DNA of 64,000 nucleotides, taken from contig JAVJNT010000002.1 of the NCBI GenBank assembly GCA_040217175.1, positions 806,001 to 870,000 on the forward strand, given 5' to 3'. The notes beneath the pieces were generated by a model, which searched no databases, had not been told where the DNA came from, and worked only from the letters and a program-made list of their open reading frames with translations. This document shows, piece by piece, positions 45,249 to 53,513 of this stretch (the stretch's first letter is position 1; the number at the start of each line of letters is the position of its first letter). This DNA comes from Phycisphaerales bacterium. Lineage in GTDB: Bacteria; Planctomycetota; Phycisphaerae; Phycisphaerales; UBA1924. The position numbers were made by a program, and so were the translations under genes.

Positions 45249-46964
45249 CTACACGTTGAAGTACTTCGCGGCGGGGTGGTGCACGACGAAGGCGCTGGTG
45301 CTCTGCTCGGGGTCGATCTGCCAGTTCTCGGTCAGCCGACAGCCGATGCGCTCGGGGTCGAGCAGCCGCCAGATGATCTCCTGGTCGCTCATGTCTGGGC
45401 AGGCCGGATAGCCCGGGCTGTAGCGGCTGCCGCGGTACTTCTGGCGGAAGAGTTCTGGAATGCGCGGCGAATCATCGCCGCCGATGCCCAACTCCGCGCG
45501 GATGCGCTTGTGCCACAGCTCGGCCAGCGCCTCGGCCGACTCGACGCCCATGCCGTGGACGTAGAGGTATTCGGTGAAGTCGTTGTTGTCGAAGAGCCTC
45601 TTGGCCACCTGGCTGACCTCGTCGCCCATCGTCACGCACGTCAGGGCAAGCACGTCCTTCTGCCCGCTGTCGACGCCCTTGAAGAAGTCGGCAATGCACA
45701 GCTTCTTGCTCGAGGCCTGCCGCGGGAAGCGGAAGCGCTCGATCTCCTTGTCGTGGTCGGTCGGATCAAACACGATGAGGTCGTCGCCGTCGCTCTGCAC
45801 GGGCCAGTAGCCGTACACCACGCGCGGGTGCAGCACGTCGTTGTCGCGCAGCTCGGCCTTGAGGCGATCGAACACGGGCTCGACGGTGTCCTCGAGGTAC
45901 TGCTCGTACTGCTCGGGGCTCATTGAGCCCTTCTTGAACTGCCATTGGCCGCGGAAGAGCGCGGTGGTATTGATGAAGGGGTAGATCTCGTCGAGGCTCA
46001 GGCCCTCGACGATGCGCGAGCCCCAGAAGGGCGCTTCGGGCACGTTGACGTCGGTCGCGACGCTGCTGCGCACGGCGGTGGCGGTACCACCATCGTTCTT
46101 CGAGGCCGCGAACGCGTCTTGCTGATCGGCCTTCTTCGCACGCGCCTCGGCGACGACCTTCTGCGCATCGCTGCGCTTGCCCAGGCGCTCGGCGATCTCA
46201 CCATCGAGCACGTCGGTCTTTCCGGCCTTGAGCATGTCCATCGTGCGCAAGCCCTCGAACGCGTCCTTGCCGTAGAAGACCTTGCCCGCGTAGAGGTCGC
46301 GCAGGTGGCTCTCGCAGTAGTGCCGCGTGAGAGCGGCCCCGCCGAGGATGACCGGCACGTCGATGGCCTGCTCGGTCATCTCCTTGAGGTTCTCTTCCAT
46401 CACGGTCACGGACTTGACGAGCAGCCCGCTGAGCCCGATGGCGTCGGCCTTGGTCTGCTTCCAGGCCTCGAGGATCTGGGGCAGCGTCTGCTTGATGCCG
46501 ATGTTGTGGACCGTGTAGCCGTTGTTGCTCAGGATGATGTCGACGAGGTTCTTGCCGATGTCGTGCACGTCGCCCTTGACGGTCGCCAGCACGATCGAGC
46601 CCTTGCCCTCGCCCTCCACCTTCTCCATGTGGGGCTCGAGGTGCGCCACGGCCATCTTCATGACCTCGGCGGATTGCAGCACGAACGGAAGCTGCATCTG
46701 CCCGCTGCCAAAGAGTTCGCCCACGGTCTTCATGCCGTCCAGCAAGTGATCGTTGACGATCTCCAGGGGCTTGTACTGCTGCATCGCCTCGTCGAGGGCG
46801 TCATGCAGCCCTTCCTTCTCGCCGTCGATGATGTGGGCGCGAAGACGCTCCTCGAGCGTGAGGTCCTTCTTCTCCTCGGCTGTCGAGCCGACGCTGTCGA
46901 CGTCCTTGAAGAGGTCGATGAAGGCCTGGAGCGGGTCGTAGGTCTTGTCGTAGGTGTCAGGCAA
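45249..46964 (-). CDS. metH: Methionine synthase, cobalamin-binding and activation part
   Basis: A 571-residue protein with the C-terminal half of cobalamin-dependent methionine synthase. The Cap helices come first (about 30-110), then the B12 domain with axial-ligand motif DVHDIGKN, then GLSGLLVKS and GGAALTR, and finally the AdoMet activation domain with SRYSPGYPACPD. The missing catalytic half is the gene upstream. I chose TTG 46964 because GGAGG lies exactly six bases before it; ATG 46994 and TTG 47018 also fit the frame but lack such a site. It overlaps the upstream gene by 8 bp. Confidence 0.9.
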   Translation of the reverse strand: MPDTYDKTYDPLQAFIDLFKDVDSVGSTAEEKKDLTLEERLRAHIIDGEKEGLHDALDEAMQQYKPLEIVNDHLLDGMKTVGELFGSGQMQLPFVLQSAEVMKMAVAHLEPHMEKVEGEGKGSIVLATVKGDVHDIGKNLVDIILSNNGYTVHNIGIKQTLPQILEAWKQTKADAIGLSGLLVKSVTVMEENLKEMTEQAIDVPVILGGAALTRHYCESHLRDLYAGKVFYGKDAFEGLRTMDMLKAGKTDVLDGEIAERLGKRSDAQKVVAEARAKKADQQDAFAASKNDGGTATAVRSSVATDVNVPEAPFWGSRIVEGLSLDEIYPFINTTALFRGQWQFKKGSMSPEQYEQYLEDTVEPVFDRLKAELRDNDVLHPRVVYGYWPVQSDGDDLIVFDPTDHDKEIERFRFPRQASSKKLCIADFFKGVDSGQKDVLALTCVTMGDEVSQVAKRLFDNNDFTEYLYVHGMGVESAEALAELWHKRIRAELGIGGDDSPRIPELFRQKYRGSRYSPGYPACPDMSDQEIIWRLLDPERIGCRLTENWQIDPEQSTSAFVVHHPAAKYFNV

Positions 46965-48867
46965 GCGCGGCCTCCGGCTCCCGGGATTCGTCATCGGTGG
47001 GCAGGCCGGTGCCGCCAACGCCGACGTCGCGCTTGTCGTAGACCAGGTGCATCGCGACGCGCTTCTGGTCGTGCTCGATCTTGGCCAGCGGCAGGATCTT
47101 GCTGGCGTGCACGATCGCGCTCGTCATGCCGGCCTTGACGAGCTCGTCGAGGAACACGCTGTTGAGCACCTGCCGGGCAGCGGGCTTGAGCCCGAAGCTC
47201 ACGTTGCTCAGGCCGCAGGTGATCTGCACGTTCGGGAACGCCTCGGCGATGCGCTTCGTGCCCTCCACCAGCGCCAGGGCGCTGCGGCGGTCGTCGTCCA
47301 TGCCGGTCGAGATGGGCAGGACGAGCGGGTCGATGAAGATGTCCGTTTCGTCCAGGCCGTGCACCTCGGTCGCCCGCTTGATGGCACGCTCGGCGATGGC
47401 GAACTTGCGGTCCGCCGTCCGGGCCATGGCGGCCTCGGGATCCTCGTCGATGGTGCCGATGACGAGCCCGGCGCCATAGGTCTTGGCGAGGCGGCAGATC
47501 TCGTCGAACTTCTCCTCGCCGTCCTCAAAATTGGCGCTATTGATGATGCACTTGCCACCCGCGCACTGCAGGCCGGCCTCGATGGTCGCAACCTGGGTGC
47601 TGTCGATCATGAGCGGCGCGTCGACCTGGCGGACCAGCCGCTGGACGACCTCGCGCATGTCGCGGGCATTGTCGCGACCGGCATAGTCCACGTTGACGTC
47701 CAGCACGTGGCTGCCCTCGCGGACCTGCTGCTTGGCCAGGGCCACGATGCCGTCCCAGTCTTCCTCCTCGAGCAAACGCTTGAACTTCCGGCTGCCCGAC
47801 GCGTTGCACCGCTCGCCCACGATGAGGAACGAGTTGTCCTGGCGGTACTCGACCGGCTGGTACAGGCTCGTGCAACTCGGGAGCATGGTGGTTCGCTCGG
47901 TGCGCTCGGGCTTGCGATCGCCGACCATGTTGGCCAGCGTCTCGATGTGCTGGGGCGTCGTGCCGCAGCAACCGCCGACGAGGCCCACGCCGCTGCCCTC
48001 GACGAAGCGCTCGAGCGCCTCGGTGAACGGGCCGGGCTTGAGGGGATACTCCGTGCGGCCCTCGACCAGCACGGGCAGCCCGGCGTTGGGCACGACCGAC
48101 ACGTGGCGGTCCCAGTGCTTGCCCAGCCAGTGGACGTACTCGGCCATCTCCGTCGGGCCTGTGGCGCAGTTGAGGCCCAGGCTCAGGATCGGATACCGTC
48201 GCAGCGCATGGGCGGCGGCCTCGATGCTCGTGCCCATGAGCATGGTGCCGGTCTGCTCGATGGTGACGCTCACGCAGATCGGGACGTCGGCGACCGACCG
48301 GCCCTTTTGTTCTAGCGCCCGCAGGCAGGCATTCACCGCACACTTGACCTGCAAGAGGTCCTGGCAGGTCTCGATCAGGAACGCGTCGACGCCACCCTCG
48401 ATCAGGCCGAGGGCCTGGTTCGTGTAGCTGTCGAGCATCGTGGGCCAGTCGGTGTTGCCCAGCGTGATGAGCTTGGTTCCCGGACCCATCGAGCCCATGA
48501 CGAAGCGGGGCTTGTCGGTGGTCGAATAGGCATCGGCGGCGGACCGGGCGATCTCGGCAGACCTGCGGCTGAACTCGGTGGCCTTCTGGGCGAGATCAAA
48601 TTCGCCCAGCACCAGCGTGTTGGCGCCGAAGCTGTTGGTCTCAATGCAATCGGCCCCCGCCTCCAGGAACTCCTTGTGGATCTCCTCGACCACGTCGGGC
48701 CGGCTGTCCACGAGGATGTCGGTGCAGTTCTCGCAGCCGCAGTAGTCGCCCTCGACGGTAAGGTCGCGGCTGTACAGGCTCGTGCCCATCGCGCCGTCGA
48801 GCACCAGCACGCGGCTGGCCAGGGCCCGGGCGAAGGGGCTGTCAGAGAGTGGATCGATCGCCGTCAT
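46957..48867 (-). CDS. metH: Methionine synthase, homocysteine- and folate-binding part
   Basis: A 636-residue protein with the N-terminal half of MetH. The homocysteine methyltransferase barrel begins VLVLDGAMGTSLY and has its zinc cysteines in LGLNCATGP and VGGCCGTTPQHI. The pterin-binding barrel follows from about residue 330 (IVGERCNASGSRKF, VNVDYAGRDN, DIFIDPLVLPIS). The protein ends in a linker with no B12 domain; that domain is encoded by the next gene in a shifted frame. ATG 48867 has no ribosome binding site, but TATACT ends five bases before it. A frame in line upstream begins at 48921. Confidence 0.9.
   Translation of the reverse strand: MTAIDPLSDSPFARALASRVLVLDGAMGTSLYSRDLTVEGDYCGCENCTDILVDSRPDVVEEIHKEFLEAGADCIETNSFGANTLVLGEFDLAQKATEFSRRSAEIARSAADAYSTTDKPRFVMGSMGPGTKLITLGNTDWPTMLDSYTNQALGLIEGGVDAFLIETCQDLLQVKCAVNACLRALEQKGRSVADVPICVSVTIEQTGTMLMGTSIEAAAHALRRYPILSLGLNCATGPTEMAEYVHWLGKHWDRHVSVVPNAGLPVLVEGRTEYPLKPGPFTEALERFVEGSGVGLVGGCCGTTPQHIETLANMVGDRKPERTERTTMLPSCTSLYQPVEYRQDNSFLIVGERCNASGSRKFKRLLEEEDWDGIVALAKQQVREGSHVLDVNVDYAGRDNARDMREVVQRLVRQVDAPLMIDSTQVATIEAGLQCAGGKCIINSANFEDGEEKFDEICRLAKTYGAGLVIGTIDEDPEAAMARTADRKFAIAERAIKRATEVHGLDETDIFIDPLVLPISTGMDDDRRSALALVEGTKRIAEAFPNVQITCGLSNVSFGLKPAARQVLNSVFLDELVKAGMTSAIVHASKILPLAKIEHDQKRVAMHLVYDKRDVGVGGTGLPTDDESREPEAALA
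46971..46975 (-). promoter_or_regulatory. Ribosome binding site inside the end of the first metH gene
   Basis: GGAGG lies six bases before a TTG start for the B12-binding half, 12 bases before the stop of the first gene. It supports translational coupling over a frameshift error. Confidence 0.6.
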
Positions 48868-48872
48868 GGGGG

Positions 48873-48878
48873 AGTATA
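48873..48878 (-). promoter_or_regulatory. -10 box of the metH operon
   Basis: On the minus strand TATACT (5/6 to consensus) ends five bases before the metH ATG, so the transcript would begin at the start codon. A weak TTCATT-like -35 lies about 16 bp upstream. The 14 bp palindrome at 48883-48896 sits in the spacer between them. Confidence 0.5.
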
Positions 48879-48882
48879 TCCG

Positions 48883-48896
48883 TTCATCCGGATGAA
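48883..48896. promoter_or_regulatory. Perfect 14 bp palindrome in the metH promoter
   Basis: TTCATCCGGATGAA is a perfect inverted repeat. It lies four bases upstream of the proposed -10 box, where a bound repressor would block RNA polymerase. A regulator of methionine or SAH metabolism is a reasonable guess, as metH is the gene controlled. Confidence 0.45.
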
Positions 48897-49026
48897 TGAA
48901 TGGAACGGGACCCCGGGTCATCCCTTAGCCGGGCTCCATCTCCCCCGGCACGCGGGGCGAGTCGCCCCGCTGCGTCGCCACCGGTGGTAGCGTTCCCAAT
49001 CACCCCTACCGAACGGAGGAACCGCC

Positions 49027-49257
49027 ATGAGTGCCAGCTATAGCAAGGGCGACAACGTCAAGTGGGAATGGGGCGACGGCTACGCCCGGGGCAAGGTCGT
49101 CGAGCGACATACCGAGACCATCGAGCGGACCATCGACGGCAACTCGGTGAAGCGGAAGGGCGACGACGACAACGCCGCCCTCGTCATCGAGCAGGACGAC
49201 GGCCAGAAGGTCTTGAAGCTCGAGAGCGAGGTGTCCAAGGACACCTCGAGCAACTGA
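49027..49257 (+). CDS. DUF2945 protein (hypervirulence/TUDOR-like)
   Basis: A 76-residue protein matching DUF2945: a small beta barrel with KGDNVKWEWGDGYARGKVVE at its start (cited as KGDNVKWEWGDGYARG) and ALVIEQDDGQKVLKLESEV at its end. The start has GGAGGA. It is commonly found near CsbD, DUF3140 and PfpI-type genes in stress regions, and all of these follow here. The gene for DUF3140 begins 9 bp after it. Confidence 0.85.
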   Translation: MSASYSKGDNVKWEWGDGYARGKVVERHTETIERTIDGNSVKRKGDDDNAALVIEQDDGQKVLKLESEVSKDTSSN

Positions 49258-49266
49258 GGCCGCCAC

Positions 49267-49605
49267 ATGGACCTTGACAACGACAAGAAGGACAACATCT
49301 ACGAGTCGTTCTACGACCGCGTCAACATGCAACCTAAAGAACTCGAGGAATGGCTCGAAACCGATGAATCGAAGTCGGTTGGCGACTCCGACGGCGAAGA
49401 ATCCACGGGCCACAGGTCCGGCCGACGCATCGTCGAGATCAAGCGAACGAACAAGGACGACCTGAGCGACTCGGACTTCGAGCACATGAACAAGGTCGTG
49501 AATTGCATCAAGCGTCACACCAGCCAGCGGCCCGAGGGTGACGTTGAAGAGAGCGACTGGCGTTACTCGCTCATGAACTGGGGCCACGATCCGCTGAAGT
49601 CGTAG
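49267..49605 (+). CDS. DUF3140 protein
   Basis: A 112-residue acidic protein with the DUF3140 end DWRYSLMNWGHDPLK and the block RIVEIKRTNKDDLSDSDFEHM. It has a helical pattern. Function is unknown. It follows the DUF2945 gene by 9 bp and ends just before an intrinsic terminator. The pair is probably co-transcribed in a stress response; that is inference from similar neighbourhoods. Confidence 0.85.
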   Translation: MDLDNDKKDNIYESFYDRVNMQPKELEEWLETDESKSVGDSDGEESTGHRSGRRIVEIKRTNKDDLSDSDFEHMNKVVNCIKRHTSQRPEGDVEESDWRYSLMNWGHDPLKS

Positions 49606-49639
49606 CGTTCGAAGACGTGGCAACGATTGGGCATACAGA

Positions 49640-49675
49640 AACGCGTGCCGCCTCTCGGTCGCACGCGTTCTTTCT
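49640..49675. terminator. Intrinsic terminator between DUF3140 and csbD genes
   Basis: A 9 bp stem (AACGCGTGC with GCACGCGTT) encloses a 12-base loop and is followed by CTTTCTC. It stands between convergent genes and may serve both strands. Confidence 0.75.
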
Positions 49676-49695
49676 CCCACCGCACTCGACCAGTG

Positions 49696-49899
49696 CTAGC
49701 AGTTGCACTGCTGCTTGAACTCTTCGATCTCCTTCTCGGCTTCTTCCTTGGACTTGCCGTAGCGTTCCTGGATCTTGCCGGCGAGCTGATCACGCTTGCC
49801 CTCGACCTGGTCGAGCTCGTCGTCGGTCAGCTTCCCCCACCGCTCTTTGGCCTTGCCTTTGAGCTGCTTCCAGTTTCCTTGCAGGGTGTCCTGATTCAT
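49696..49899 (-). CDS. CsbD family stress protein
   Basis: A 67-residue protein of the CsbD/YjbJ family: NQDTLQGNWKQLKGKAKERWGKLTDDELDQVEG (cited as NWKQLKGKAKERWG) is the family signature. It then has a lysine- and glutamate-rich helix and a Cys-containing end (QQCNC), which is unusual. Members are general stress proteins with unknown activity. ATG 49899 has GGAGGT. The PfpI-like gene upstream ends 43 bp before it on the same strand. Confidence 0.92.
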   Translation of the reverse strand: MNQDTLQGNWKQLKGKAKERWGKLTDDELDQVEGKRDQLAGKIQERYGKSKEEAEKEIEEFKQQCNC

Positions 49900-49942
49900 C
49901 GGATACCTCCTGTAGCTTATTGCTCTGCGTCTCGGGGCGTGC

Positions 49943-50518
49943 TTACGCGGTCTTCTGGCCGGCGTGCTTGCCCTCACGAATCTCTTCGATCGTCTTGTCG
50001 ATGAACGCGGGCAGGTCGTCGGGCGAACGGCTCGTCGTCAGGGCCTGGTCGCAGACGACTTCCTTATCGACCCACCGAGCCCCCGCGTTCTTGAGGTCGC
50101 TCTTGAGGGATGGCCAGCTCGTGATCTCGCGACCCTCGACGACGCCGCAGTCGATGAGCAGCCACGGAGCGTGGCAGATGGCGCTGACCGGCTTGCCGGC
50201 CTTGAAGAACTCACGCACGAACGTCGTCGCGTCTTCACGCATGCGGAGCGTGTCGGGGTTCATGACGCCCCCGGGCAGCACGAGCGCGTCATATGCATCG
50301 GCGTTCGCGTCCGTGATGGCGCGGTCGGCCTTGACCGTGTCGCCCCAGTTGCCATCGTTCCAGCCCTTGATGTCGTTGCCGTCCGGCGTCACGACGTGCA
50401 CTTCGGCGCCGGCTTCCTTCAGCGCTTCCATCGGGCGGACGAGCTCGCTCTGCTCGAAGCCGTCGGTCGCGAGGATGGCGATGGTCTTGCCGTCGAGCTT
50501 GGCGTTGCTGGTGGTCAT
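49943..50518 (-). CDS. DJ-1/PfpI family protein
   Basis: A 191-residue protein of the class I glutamine amidotransferase-like group. It has IAILATDGFEQSELVRPMEAL at the start (cited as ILATDGFEQSEL), and the nucleophile elbow AICHAPWLLID with Cys near residue 117. An acidic partner for the cysteine is at ELVRP. Related proteins (YhbO, YraA) are deglycases or chaperones in stress responses. The start has AAAGGA at ten bases. It is first of a minus-strand pair with csbD. Confidence 0.9.
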   Translation of the reverse strand: MTTSNAKLDGKTIAILATDGFEQSELVRPMEALKEAGAEVHVVTPDGNDIKGWNDGNWGDTVKADRAITDANADAYDALVLPGGVMNPDTLRMREDATTFVREFFKAGKPVSAICHAPWLLIDCGVVEGREITSWPSLKSDLKNAGARWVDKEVVCDQALTTSRSPDDLPAFIDKTIEEIREGKHAGQKTA

Positions 50519-50844
50519 TCGAATCGTTCCTTTCAGTTTGAGTCGCGATGCACAAGAACGATCGGCGCACGCGGTGACCATCCAGTGAAGTCCCAGTGAA
50601 TCGGGGCTCATTCTCATGTCTCCACGCGTGAACGCAATGCGGCGTCCCGTACGAAGTGCGACTGTCTCGCGGAGACTGCCCACCGGACGTCGGGAAACCA
50701 CGAACCGAGTCTTGGTTCCCCTTATGCGTCGAACGATCGAGACGATCAGCCGCGAAGCAGCGCCGCGAAAGCCAGCGAATGCAAAGCCGAAGAATCGCAG
50801 GCGGCCCGGCGACGATCGCTGGCCGCACGCCTGAGGAGGATGCC
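50519..50844. other. Divergent intergenic region
   Basis: 326 bp between the divergent PfpI-like and glycosidase-like genes. No RNA gene or known switch is evident. Both promoters must lie here, but I find no good sigma-70 pair on either strand; an alternative sigma factor could be used for the stress gene. Confidence 0.4.
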
Positions 50845-52044
50845 ATGCCTGCGTTGACCGCTTGTGCACTATTCGTCGCGTTGGGCTCCGCCAGTGGCGG
50901 AGGGGCCGCGTCGCTGCAGTCGTTCCAAGCCGCCGAGCCCGACCCAACGGCCTTGCCACTGCTGGGCGAGCAACGCGTGCATTTCTACGTGCAAGAGGCG
51001 TACGAGGGCTTCTCGCCCCAGATCACCGACGCCGTGGCGGATCGCTACGCCGAGCTGGTCGACGCGGGGATGGACTGCTCGCGTCACCTGCTGGACTGGG
51101 CCGACCTCGAGCCCTCGCCGGGCGTGTACGACCTGGCCGGCGTCATCGAGGCGCTCGATCATCGCATCGACCAGGGCGCGCCCCGGCAGTTCGTGAACAT
51201 CACGGTCATCGACACCGGCGGGCCGGAAGCGTTGCCGCAGTACGTGCAAGACTTGCTTGCGCAGGGAGCCCGTTGGGACGACCCGCGCATCACCGGACCA
51301 TTCGGCGCCATGCTCGAGGCGATCGTGCCGGCGATGGTCGACCGGGGCGTGTACATGCTCGGCTTTGCCAACGAAGCGAGCGGTTACTACGAGGACGAGC
51401 CCGCCGCCGCCGCGTCGTTCGCGGGCTTCGTGCAGGCGGCGATCGATCGGACCAGGACCATCGAGCCCGCGCTCTCGACGACCGTGGTGTTCGCGGGCAC
51501 GTCCGACGCGTCGATCCCGGCGCTGATGCCGCTGATTGACGTGGCGACGTTCAATTGGTACGCGTATGAGCAGGAGGTCGAGCCTTCTTGTCGCTTCTTT
51601 GGTGAGGCGTTGCCGCTGTGGCGGGCGACCGGGCCAGACGGCATCCCGGACGTCCTCGACGAGATGATGCGGGTCTCGGGCGACCGATTCGTGTGCATCC
51701 AGGAGATCGGGCAGGCTACGGGCTGGACGGACCGGCCGACGACCCTGGGGCCGCTGGCGGGCGAGGCGTTGCAGGCACAGGTGATCGAAGCAATGGCCGA
51801 GGCCGTCATCGAGCGGCGGCATCGCTTCCGCACGGTCAGCCTGTGGACGCTCAACGACCACACGCCAGCGGGCATGCAGTATGTCGTGGACGCCATCCTG
51901 GCCGAGGGTCTGCCGACCTGCTACGCGGAGAACGTTGGCGAGATCTTCGGGCCGACCGGCATCGTGGAGAGCACGCCCGAGGCCCGGCGCAAGCCCGCGT
52001 TCGAGTCGATGCGTCGAGCGATCGCCGAGGTCTCGACCAAGTAG
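50845..52044 (+). CDS. Secreted glycoside-hydrolase-like TIM-barrel protein
   Basis: A 399-residue secreted protein with a short leader (ALTACALFVALGSASGGGA). It has a clan GH-A type pattern: ELVDAGMDCSRHLLDWADLEP near residue 75, then the acid/base in GFANEASGY (NE motif) near residue 175, and a nucleophile candidate in CIQEIGQATG near residue 295, with WTLNDH at the end. Such enzymes cut beta-linked sugars. No family number can be given. ATG 50845 has GAGGAGG five bases upstream. Shared transcription with the next row is unlikely across the 97 bp gap, but possible. Confidence 0.7.
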   Translation: MPALTACALFVALGSASGGGAASLQSFQAAEPDPTALPLLGEQRVHFYVQEAYEGFSPQITDAVADRYAELVDAGMDCSRHLLDWADLEPSPGVYDLAGVIEALDHRIDQGAPRQFVNITVIDTGGPEALPQYVQDLLAQGARWDDPRITGPFGAMLEAIVPAMVDRGVYMLGFANEASGYYEDEPAAAASFAGFVQAAIDRTRTIEPALSTTVVFAGTSDASIPALMPLIDVATFNWYAYEQEVEPSCRFFGEALPLWRATGPDGIPDVLDEMMRVSGDRFVCIQEIGQATGWTDRPTTLGPLAGEALQAQVIEAMAEAVIERRHRFRTVSLWTLNDHTPAGMQYVVDAILAEGLPTCYAENVGEIFGPTGIVESTPEARRKPAFESMRRAIAEVSTK

Positions 52045-52141
52045 ACGCGGCGCTCGTCGTGGCCCGCCCGGGCGCGAGGCAGGGTTGGCCCCCGCATACA
52101 CTTCCTGTCGGCCCCCGCGTGGGCCGTGACAGGAGGTCACA

Positions 52142-53485
52142 GTGCCAGCCGCCACGTCCGAACGTTCGTCCGCCACGGCCTCGGAGTCCCTCGTCGCCCG
52201 CCGCCAGAAGGTCGTGTGCTCGGGCGTGGGCATGCTCAGCCCGATGACCGCCGCGAGTGCGTCGGGCGCCATCATTACCGACGCCGACGGCCGGGAGTTC
52301 ATCGACTTTGCCAGCGGCATCGGCGTGATGAGCGTGGGCCACAGCGACCCAGCAGTCATCGACGCAGTGCGCGCCCAAGTGGCAAGCCTGCAGCACGCCT
52401 GCATCCACGTGGCGACGTACGAGCCCTACGTGGCCTTGTGCGAGAAGCTCGTCGAGCTCTTCCCCCACCACGAGCGGGCCGACGACAGCACCAAGGCCCT
52501 GCTCATCAGCACCGGGGCCGAGGCCGTCGAAAACTGCATCAAGATCGCACGCCAGGCAACCGGACGCGCCGGCATCATCTGCTATACCGGTGGCTTCCAC
52601 GGCCGAACGCTTCTGGCGGGCACGCTGACCAGCAAGGTGCACCTCAAGCACGGCTGCGGGCCGTACGCGCCTGAGGTCTATCGGCTGCCGTTCCCGAGGC
52701 CGCTACCGGGCGAGACCATCGGCGAGGCCGACCTGGTGAAGCGCGAGCTGCACCGCCTGGAGCAGGCGTTCCTCGACACCGTGGCGGCCTCGCAGGTCGC
52801 GGCCATCATCATCGAGGTGGTGCAGGGCGAGGGCGGATTCAGCGTGGCGCCCAAGGGCTACCTGGAGGGCCTGCGGCGGATCTGCGACGAGCACGGCATC
52901 GTGCTGATCTTCGACGAGGTGCAGGCGGGCTTCTGCCGCACGGGGGCTTGGGCGGCATACGACCACTTCGGCGTGAAGCCCGACCTGAGCCCGTGGGCCA
53001 AGGCCATGGGCGGCGGGCTGCCCATGGCCTGCGTCATCGGCAAGGCCAGCGTGATGGACCGCGTGAACCCCGGCACGCTCGGCGGCACCTACGGCGGCAA
53101 CCCCGTCGCCTGCGCCGCATCGCTGGCGGCCATCGCCCGCATGGAAGAGCTCGACCTGAACGCGCGGGCGACGCACATCGGCAGCATGATCCGCCAGCGC
53201 TTCGATGCGCTGAAGGAAACCGTCGCCCAGGTCACGGACGTACGCGGCATGGGCGCCATGATGGCCATCGAATTCAGCGAGGGTGGCGACCCCAGCAAGC
53301 CCGCGCCGGCGATGGTCAAGGCCGTCATCGACGACTGCCGGAGCAAGGGCCTGCTCGTCATCGCCGCGGGCCTGGCGGGCAACTGCATCCGCGTGCTGAC
53401 GCCGCTCGTCATCACCGACGACGAGCTGAACCGCGGGCTCGACATCCTGTGCCAGAGCATCGAGCAGCACGCACCGAATCACTGA
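52142..53485 (+). CDS. Class III (GabT-like) aminotransferase
   Basis: A 447-residue PLP enzyme of the omega-aminotransferase type. ISTGAEAVENCIKIAR binds the cofactor phosphate, FDEVQAGFCRTG carries the PLP-ring aspartate, and the Schiff-base lysine is Lys287 in SPWAKAMGGG. This is the layout of 4-aminobutyrate, putrescine and ornithine aminotransferases. The GTG start has GGAGGT. A gene row on the same strand follows at 28, -4, 41 and -4 bp spacings, so it probably acts on the same amine chemistry as the decarboxylase. Confidence 0.9.
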   Translation: MPAATSERSSATASESLVARRQKVVCSGVGMLSPMTAASASGAIITDADGREFIDFASGIGVMSVGHSDPAVIDAVRAQVASLQHACIHVATYEPYVALCEKLVELFPHHERADDSTKALLISTGAEAVENCIKIARQATGRAGIICYTGGFHGRTLLAGTLTSKVHLKHGCGPYAPEVYRLPFPRPLPGETIGEADLVKRELHRLEQAFLDTVAASQVAAIIIEVVQGEGGFSVAPKGYLEGLRRICDEHGIVLIFDEVQAGFCRTGAWAAYDHFGVKPDLSPWAKAMGGGLPMACVIGKASVMDRVNPGTLGGTYGGNPVACAASLAAIARMEELDLNARATHIGSMIRQRFDALKETVAQVTDVRGMGAMMAIEFSEGGDPSKPAPAMVKAVIDDCRSKGLLVIAAGLAGNCIRVLTPLVITDDELNRGLDILCQSIEQHAPNH

Positions 53486-53513
53486 ACCGTTTCTTCTTGC
53501 GAGGTAGTTCCGC

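Noticed and set aside
46950-47020. MetH split as a plain sequencing frameshift
   Set aside because: Not excluded, but the GGAGG-TTG arrangement at the junction makes a genuine gene pair more likely, so I report it as two genes.
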